A stretch of 48,480 nucleotides of DNA from Phormidium ambiguum IAM M-71 (GTDB taxonomy: Bacteria > Cyanobacteriota > Cyanobacteriia > Cyanobacteriales > Aerosakkonemataceae). Positions 43,993 to 48,480 of the stretch are shown here, in pieces. The first letter of the stretch is position 1, and every line of letters begins with the position of its first letter. The position numbers were made by a program, and so were the translations under genes. The notes beneath the pieces were generated by a model. It was given only the letters and a program-made list of their open reading frames with translations, searched no databases and was not told where the DNA came from. The stretch spans positions 1 through 48,480 of the forward strand of contig NZ_MRCE01000048.1 of NCBI RefSeq assembly GCF_001904725.1. Reading direction: 5' to 3'.

Positions 43993-46326
43993 TCAGGGTT
44001 CTCGCCAACTATCCATCGGTAAATATTCGCGCAATCCTTGACTTTCTGCCGCCTTAACTACCGGAACAATTGGCATTGATATTTGTTCTGGAGGCTCTAG
44101 ATATTGTTGTAATAATTTCAACGGATGATAGCCACCACAAAGGAGAATTCTATCACCTACTTGCAATTCAATATCCCCTTCTGGATCGCGGATAAACTTA
44201 CCTTCACGACGAATAGCGATCGCTTTTATCCCATATTGCCGCTCAATATCTAAATGCGCCAAAGTTTTACCCAGAAAAGGACTATTTTCAGGAACTAAAA
44301 TCCACTGACAAGGCGCACTTTCGGCAGGAAAAACCGCTTTACCTTTAGCCAATTCATCCAAAGCTGCTAACTCTTCAGATTGCCCAACAACCAATAAGCG
44401 ATCGCCTTCCTCAATCGTAGTCGAAACATCTGGATAATCAACTTCTTCGCCACTTGCACGGCGAATTGCCATTAAATTTACCCCAGCCAAATTGCGTAAA
44501 TCTGCCTCAGCTAAAGTCATTCCCGACAAAGGAGAATTTGCAGGTAAAGAATACCAGCGACTATTCATATCTTGCGTCGCCAATTCTAAATCACGAGACA
44601 CTTGAGAAGCAGATAGTTGCGGACGAAACTCCAAATAATGATGTTTACGAATTTCTTGAGCTTGTCGTTGAATAGCCCCAAAACTCATGCCCATCCGAGT
44701 TAATAAATGACTGACTAATTCTAAGCTAGCCTCAAACTCTGGTTGTACCACTTCCTTCGCACCTAATTGATAAAGTAATTCTATATCTTTATCTTTATTA
44801 GCCCGCACAACCACATCTAAATCAGGCGATAATTCCAAAGCACGACGCAAAGTATTTCTCGTACTCATAGCATCAGGAAGCGCAATTGCCATTCCCTTAG
44901 CTTGTGCAACTCCAGCAGTTTGTAAAACGTGCAAACTTGCCGCATTACCATAAACATAAGAAATCCCGGCTTCGCGCAACTTTTGAATTTTGCTTTCCGA
45001 CTGATCGATGACAACTACGGGATAACCTTGTTGCTGTACCTGTTGTACTAAATTTCGCCCAACTCGGCCATATCCACAAATTACTACATGATTTTGTAAA
45101 GGCAATTCCTCAGAAACAGCTAAAGGCAAATCAGCTGGATCGAGAATCTTTTTCACCCAAGGAATTTCAAACAATTGAGGTACTAACCGCATCACAAATG
45201 GAGTTAAAACCAAAGTTACCGCAGTCGTCCCTAAAATTAATAAATAAACCCGTCGAGAAACTAAACCTAAAACTTGACCTTCACTCGCTAAAACAAAAGA
45301 AAATTCCCCAATTTGAGCTAATCCCAATCCAGCAATAACAGCTGTTTTCCACGAGTAGCGAAATAATCTAACTAAAGGAGTAACAATTAAGAATTTTCCT
45401 AAAAAAACTAACGCTACCAATCCCAAAATTAACTCTAAGTTATTCCAGAGAAAGATGGGATCGATTAACATTCCAATGGAAGCAAAAAACAAGGTGGCAA
45501 AAATATCTCTTACTGGCTCAACATAAGTCAGAGTTTGGTCGGCATATTCCACTTCGGAAATCATTAAACCCGCAACAAATGCCCCCATTTCGATCGACAA
45601 TCCCAAATATTCCGTAAAGAGGGCAATTCCTAAACATAAAGCCACTACACCCAATAAAAATAATTCCTTGCTTTCCGTTCGCGCCAAAAACCTGAGCAAA
45701 GGAGGAATTAACCAAATACCTACCGCAACTGCACCTGCGGCAAATAAGCCAATTTTTAACAAAGCAAATAATACAGCTTTTCCGATCGCTTCTGGTGGTT
45801 GGTCAAGGGCAGGCAAAACTGCTAACATTAACCCCAAAGCTAAGTCTTGAACCACCAAAATTCCCAACATTACTTGACCGTGAGAAGTTTCGGTTTCGTT
45901 CCGTTCCATCAAACATTTTAAGACTACCGCAGTCGAAGAAAGGGAAAGAATTGCTCCTAAAAATACCCCTTTCGCAGGCAAAGTCGCCCAAGCACCAGTA
46001 ATTCCACAAACTAAAACCGTAACTAAAATTGTCAGGATAATTTGCAGTCCACCGCCTCCCAGTGCAATTTTCTGCACTTTCCTGAGTTCGGCAAATGAAA
46101 ACTCAACACCTAAAGCGAACAAGAGAAACGCTACCCCAAACTGAGCCAGAGTTTCTACTTGGATTACTTCCTTAATTAATCCTAGTCCGGCTGGCCCGAC
46201 AACCATTCCGCCCAACAAATAGCCCAGTAAAACAGGCTGGCGTACTATTGCGGCTAAAAAGCCTCCCACCGCAGCAGCACTGAGGACTAGCACTAAGTCA
46301 ACGATTAGCCTAAAGTCTTCTTGCAC
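43993..46326 (-). CDS. KefB-type cation:proton antiporter with TrkA domains (CPA2)
   Basis: A 777-residue membrane protein. Residues 1-385 form the CPA2 Na+/K+:H+ exchanger part with about 12 helices (QPVLLGYLLGGMVVGPAGLG, LFALGVEFSF, SLSSTAVVLKCL, IGEFSFVLASEG). A TrkA-N (RCK) domain starts near residue 415 with VVICGYGRVGRN, the NAD-binding glycine motif, and two TrkA-C domains follow (about 565-655 and 660-745). It probably exports K+ or Na+ under nucleotide control; ion choice is not visible. The start is a GTG at 46324-46326 without a clear ribosome-binding site. It converges on hfq and diverges from the M23 peptidase gene. Confidence 0.92.
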   Translation of the reverse strand: MQEDFRLIVDLVLVLSAAAVGGFLAAIVRQPVLLGYLLGGMVVGPAGLGLIKEVIQVETLAQFGVAFLLFALGVEFSFAELRKVQKIALGGGGLQIILTILVTVLVCGITGAWATLPAKGVFLGAILSLSSTAVVLKCLMERNETETSHGQVMLGILVVQDLALGLMLAVLPALDQPPEAIGKAVLFALLKIGLFAAGAVAVGIWLIPPLLRFLARTESKELFLLGVVALCLGIALFTEYLGLSIEMGAFVAGLMISEVEYADQTLTYVEPVRDIFATLFFASIGMLIDPIFLWNNLELILGLVALVFLGKFLIVTPLVRLFRYSWKTAVIAGLGLAQIGEFSFVLASEGQVLGLVSRRVYLLILGTTAVTLVLTPFVMRLVPQLFEIPWVKKILDPADLPLAVSEELPLQNHVVICGYGRVGRNLVQQVQQQGYPVVVIDQSESKIQKLREAGISYVYGNAASLHVLQTAGVAQAKGMAIALPDAMSTRNTLRRALELSPDLDVVVRANKDKDIELLYQLGAKEVVQPEFEASLELVSHLLTRMGMSFGAIQRQAQEIRKHHYLEFRPQLSASQVSRDLELATQDMNSRWYSLPANSPLSGMTLAEADLRNLAGVNLMAIRRASGEEVDYPDVSTTIEEGDRLLVVGQSEELAALDELAKGKAVFPAESAPCQWILVPENSPFLGKTLAHLDIERQYGIKAIAIRREGKFIRDPEGDIELQVGDRILLCGGYHPLKLLQQYLEPPEQISMPIVPVVKAAESQGLREYLPMDSWREP

Positions 46327-46518
46327 AAGTTTTCTGAAAAAAGTATTAAGGTATATTAACTAAGAATACAAACTTTTTCCCTAACAGGGGAAGAGAGTTA
46401 AAGCCAAACAAAGGAAGAATCTCTTTCTCCCCACCTCCCCATCCCCCCATCCCCTATTGGCATAGCATCCAATTAGCGGTAGTCTATACTGCCAAAGGGA
46501 AGTGTAGAGAAACGCATT

Positions 46519-47520
46519 ATGAGTATTTGGCAAAGAAAAAATTTGGACTCGAAAGAGGGTATTGTGCGATCGTCACAAGGTAATACCAACGCATCAAACA
46601 GAAGTAAGTTGTCCTTTGTGCCAGAAGCCTTAAAAAAAATTCAGAAAAATCCTTCTGCTCTCTACCTTTTGCCTGTTGTCTTATTTGTACTAACTACAAC
46701 GATTTTATTTTTAGCTGCACCTGCGATCGCTCAAAGGGTGCAGGTTTCGCCAGCCAGTCCCCGGTTAGGAGATACCATCTCTGTAGTGATTCAAGAAGCA
46801 ACCAAACAAGGGACAAAACCAACGGTAACAATGGATAATAAAAGCTATCCGATGTTTCCGATTAATACCAATACTTATCGAGCATTTTTGCCCACAACTC
46901 CCTTAGATAGACCGGGAATTCGTCAAATTCAAGTACAAGTAGATGGACAGGTAGAAAATCTGGCTGTAAATGTCCAGAATCGCACTTTCCCCACCCAACG
47001 CATTCGCATTGCTACAACTAGTAGCGGTGGACTCAAACCGACTCAACATGAATTAGACCGAGTAGCTGCTTTTCGTCAACTAGTTACCCCGGAAAAATAT
47101 TGGAACGGTCGTTTTATTCCTCCAAGTCGCGCTAGGCGCAGTACCGGATATGGCGTGCGTCGTTATTACAACGGTGTTTTTGCTAAAGACTATTACCATC
47201 GCGGTTTAGATTTTGCTGGCGCTCAAGGTTCGCCAGTGGTTGCCCCAGCACCAGGTAGAGTAGCTTTAGTCGGAAAACTTTCCGAAGGTTTTCGATTGCA
47301 TGGTAATACGATCGGTATCGATCACGGTCAAGGCGTAACCAGTGTATTTCTGCACCTAAGCCGGATTAATGTTCAAGAAGGAGATTTTGTTCAAGCAGGT
47401 CAACCAATCGGTGCCATTGGTTCCACTGGTGCTTCCACAGGCCCGCATTTACACTGGGGTTTGTATGTTAATGGCAAATCGATCGATCCCGCACCTTGGT
47501 TAGCGCAAACAATGGAATAA
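46519..47520 (+). CDS. M23 family peptidoglycan endopeptidase
   Basis: A 333-residue exported LytM-type metallopeptidase. A basic N-terminus leads to one helix at about 48-70 ending in APAIAQ, so it is a signal peptide or anchor. Residues 75-155 look like a beta domain common before cyanobacterial M23 domains. The M23 domain at about 220-330 has zinc ligands His227 and Asp231 (HRGLDFA), His279 (LHLS) and the HLHWG motif (His310, His312), all intact, so it should be active on peptide cross-links. It is divergent from the antiporter gene; a C-rich tract (46427-46457) lies in the spacer. Confidence 0.92.
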   Translation: MSIWQRKNLDSKEGIVRSSQGNTNASNRSKLSFVPEALKKIQKNPSALYLLPVVLFVLTTTILFLAAPAIAQRVQVSPASPRLGDTISVVIQEATKQGTKPTVTMDNKSYPMFPINTNTYRAFLPTTPLDRPGIRQIQVQVDGQVENLAVNVQNRTFPTQRIRIATTSSGGLKPTQHELDRVAAFRQLVTPEKYWNGRFIPPSRARRSTGYGVRRYYNGVFAKDYYHRGLDFAGAQGSPVVAPAPGRVALVGKLSEGFRLHGNTIGIDHGQGVTSVFLHLSRINVQEGDFVQAGQPIGAIGSTGASTGPHLHWGLYVNGKSIDPAPWLAQTME

Positions 47521-47747
47521 AAATAATATTTTGTCGGGGAAACACTTGATTAATTCCCGGAACTAGAACCAAAATGTAGTAAAGAATAAAATCCTGATTG
47601 TAAATCAGGAAACAGTTGATTGTTTGCTCAAGGTGTCAGAAAAAGAAAATTTCTGAAATCTGATTGAGTGCCAAGTCAGGGTAAGGCAATTTAAGGAGAA
47701 AAAATAAGCTCGTCTAGCAAAAGCCTTGGGGAGCCATAGAGAGATTT

Positions 47748-48287
47748 ATGAGTATTGAAAAAATAGTTGAACAAGCTTTACAAGATGGTTATCTGACACC
47801 CGCAATGGAAGCAGAGGTAGCACGAATCTGTGATACCGCTTCGGAGCTTTCCATTGAAGAGTATATGGCGCTAGACCGACTGATGGGATCGCTATTAACT
47901 GGTGAAGTGGTGGCAGTGCCACGAAAACAGTTTATTAATGTGATGGAAGAGTTGGTGCTTACAGAAGCGATCGCTCGCGTAGCCGAAATAGAAGCTAATA
48001 GCAACCAAGTATTAGATGTAGGCGACATAGCAGCTTATGCCTTAAACCGATTACCTCCCCTCTACGCTACTACTGAAGAAGGCGCTACCTATCAACGTCA
48101 AAGAGCAAAAGAGGAACTGCAAGAATTCATTGCTCAACAAGTCCGGGAAGCCATTACTCGAAACATGGCTCAACCAGCAATAGACACCAGGCAGTTACTC
48201 GGTAAAGGTTCAAAAACTGATGTGGTGCAGCAGGTAAGTTCTTTGTTACAAGCTTACGCTCCTACCTTTGAACCAAAGTCAGAATAG
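47748..48287 (+). CDS. ComFB family protein
   Basis: A 179-residue protein with the late-competence ComFB domain: VMEELVLTEAIARVA, LDVGDIAAYALNRLPPLYAT and TTEEGATYQRQRA. In cyanobacteria ComFB homologues have recently been reported as cyclic di-nucleotide receptors affecting cell size or motility; that is family knowledge. It is soluble, with helical ends. The ATG at 47748 is preceded by AGAGAG, a weak ribosome-binding site; a better AAGGAGA at about 47692 is too far. The 227-base leader from the M23 gene suggests its own promoter. A palindrome follows it at 48330-48400. Confidence 0.88.
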   Translation: MSIEKIVEQALQDGYLTPAMEAEVARICDTASELSIEEYMALDRLMGSLLTGEVVAVPRKQFINVMEELVLTEAIARVAEIEANSNQVLDVGDIAAYALNRLPPLYATTEEGATYQRQRAKEELQEFIAQQVREAITRNMAQPAIDTRQLLGKGSKTDVVQQVSSLLQAYAPTFEPKSE

Positions 48288-48329
48288 TAGCAGGCAAAAA
48301 GTAGAAAGCAGAAGGCTATAAGGGAAAAA

Positions 48330-48400
48330 TCCTAAAATAAAGGGTTATGGCTCCTCTTCCTGCCTTAACCGCCTTGGCAGTTGCCATAACAATTTTAGGA
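48330..48400. repeat. 71-base palindrome after comFB
   Basis: Three nested pairs: TCCTAAAAT (48330) with ATTTTAGGA (48392-48400), GTTATGGC (48344) with GCCATAAC (48383), and CTGCC (48360) with GGCAG (48376). It lies 43 bases after the comFB stop and could be its terminator. Its right end runs into an AGGACTTACGCA terminus at 48397, so it may be part of a dispersed element. Confidence 0.6.
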
Positions 48401-48429
48401 CTTACGCAGTCAATTAAAAGTCTTATTTC

Positions 48430-48480
48430 CTTCTGCCTTCTGCCTTCTGCCTTCTGCCTTCTGCCTTCTGCCTTCTGCCT
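48430..48480. repeat. CCTTCTG heptamer array at the window edge
   Basis: At least six perfect CCTTCTG units run to the end of the window. In the other cases here the array lies just after a minus-strand gene, with CCTTCTG on the plus strand, so a minus-strand gene may end just beyond 48480. Confidence 0.85.

Noticed and set aside
1-48480. tRNA, rRNA or known small RNA genes
   Set aside because: I looked for cloverleaf and conserved RNA patterns in the intergenic gaps and recognised none; a covariance-model search could still find divergent small RNAs.

Overview
The window comes from a cyanobacterial chromosome, most likely a filamentous species with a repeat-rich genome. Evidence: the HIP1 octamer GCGATCGC is scattered throughout (for example 1136-1143 and many later sites). 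There are marker genes of cyanobacteria and plastids: a Ycf20 protein, a DUF1517 protein, the divergent cyanobacterial Hfq next to dapF, a two-domain ThiE, a photorespiratory-type glycerate kinase and a ComFB protein. Many intergenic gaps hold the short repeats known from filamentous cyanobacteria. I cannot name the genus. I recognised no rRNA, tRNA, CRISPR array, prophage or complete insertion sequence.

Layout. 1-2.5 kb: an unknown membrane-anchored protein, then ycf20 and glycerate kinase as a tight pair. 2.8-9.6 kb: two very large sensor histidine kinases in a row (Cache-HAMP-4xPAS and 3xGAF). 9.7-12.7 kb: the TldD/TldE protease pair on the minus strand. 12.9-16.7 kb: cobN, carrying two in-frame copies of a repeat that is otherwise intergenic. 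16.9-20 kb: a GAF hybrid histidine kinase whose stop overlaps the start of nanE. 20-26.3 kb: a repeat-bearing proline-rich membrane protein, a Tat-type metallophosphoesterase, a solitary Dam-like adenine methylase, and convergent vanY and mrdA (PBP2). 26.7-33.7 kb: a polyamine ABC transporter locus, potA - unknown - potD - potB, then an apparent insertion (DUF29 fragment plus a Ser/Thr kinase-FGE fusion), then potC. 33.7-34.4 kb: a VapBC-type toxin-antitoxin pair. 34.5-37.1 kb: DUF1517, thiS and thiE on the minus strand. 37.3-42.1 kb: a beta-helix surface protein and two tandem chemoreceptor paralogues. 42.5-48.3 kb: dapF, hfq, a KefB-like antiporter, an M23 peptidase and comFB.

Themes. Three multidomain kinases and two chemoreceptors make the window signal-rich, yet no free-standing response regulator, CheA, CheW or CheY lies here. 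Peptidoglycan genes recur (vanY, mrdA, dapF, M23). The most distinctive points are two GAF domains resembling degenerate cyanobacteriochromes with complementary cysteine losses, the translational coupling of one of these kinases to nanE, the interrupted pot operon, and repeats that extend into genes (cobN, and the tails of mrdA and vanY). No clearly new multi-gene system can be proven from sequence alone; the kinase-nanE pair and the unknown gene inside the pot operon are the best candidates.
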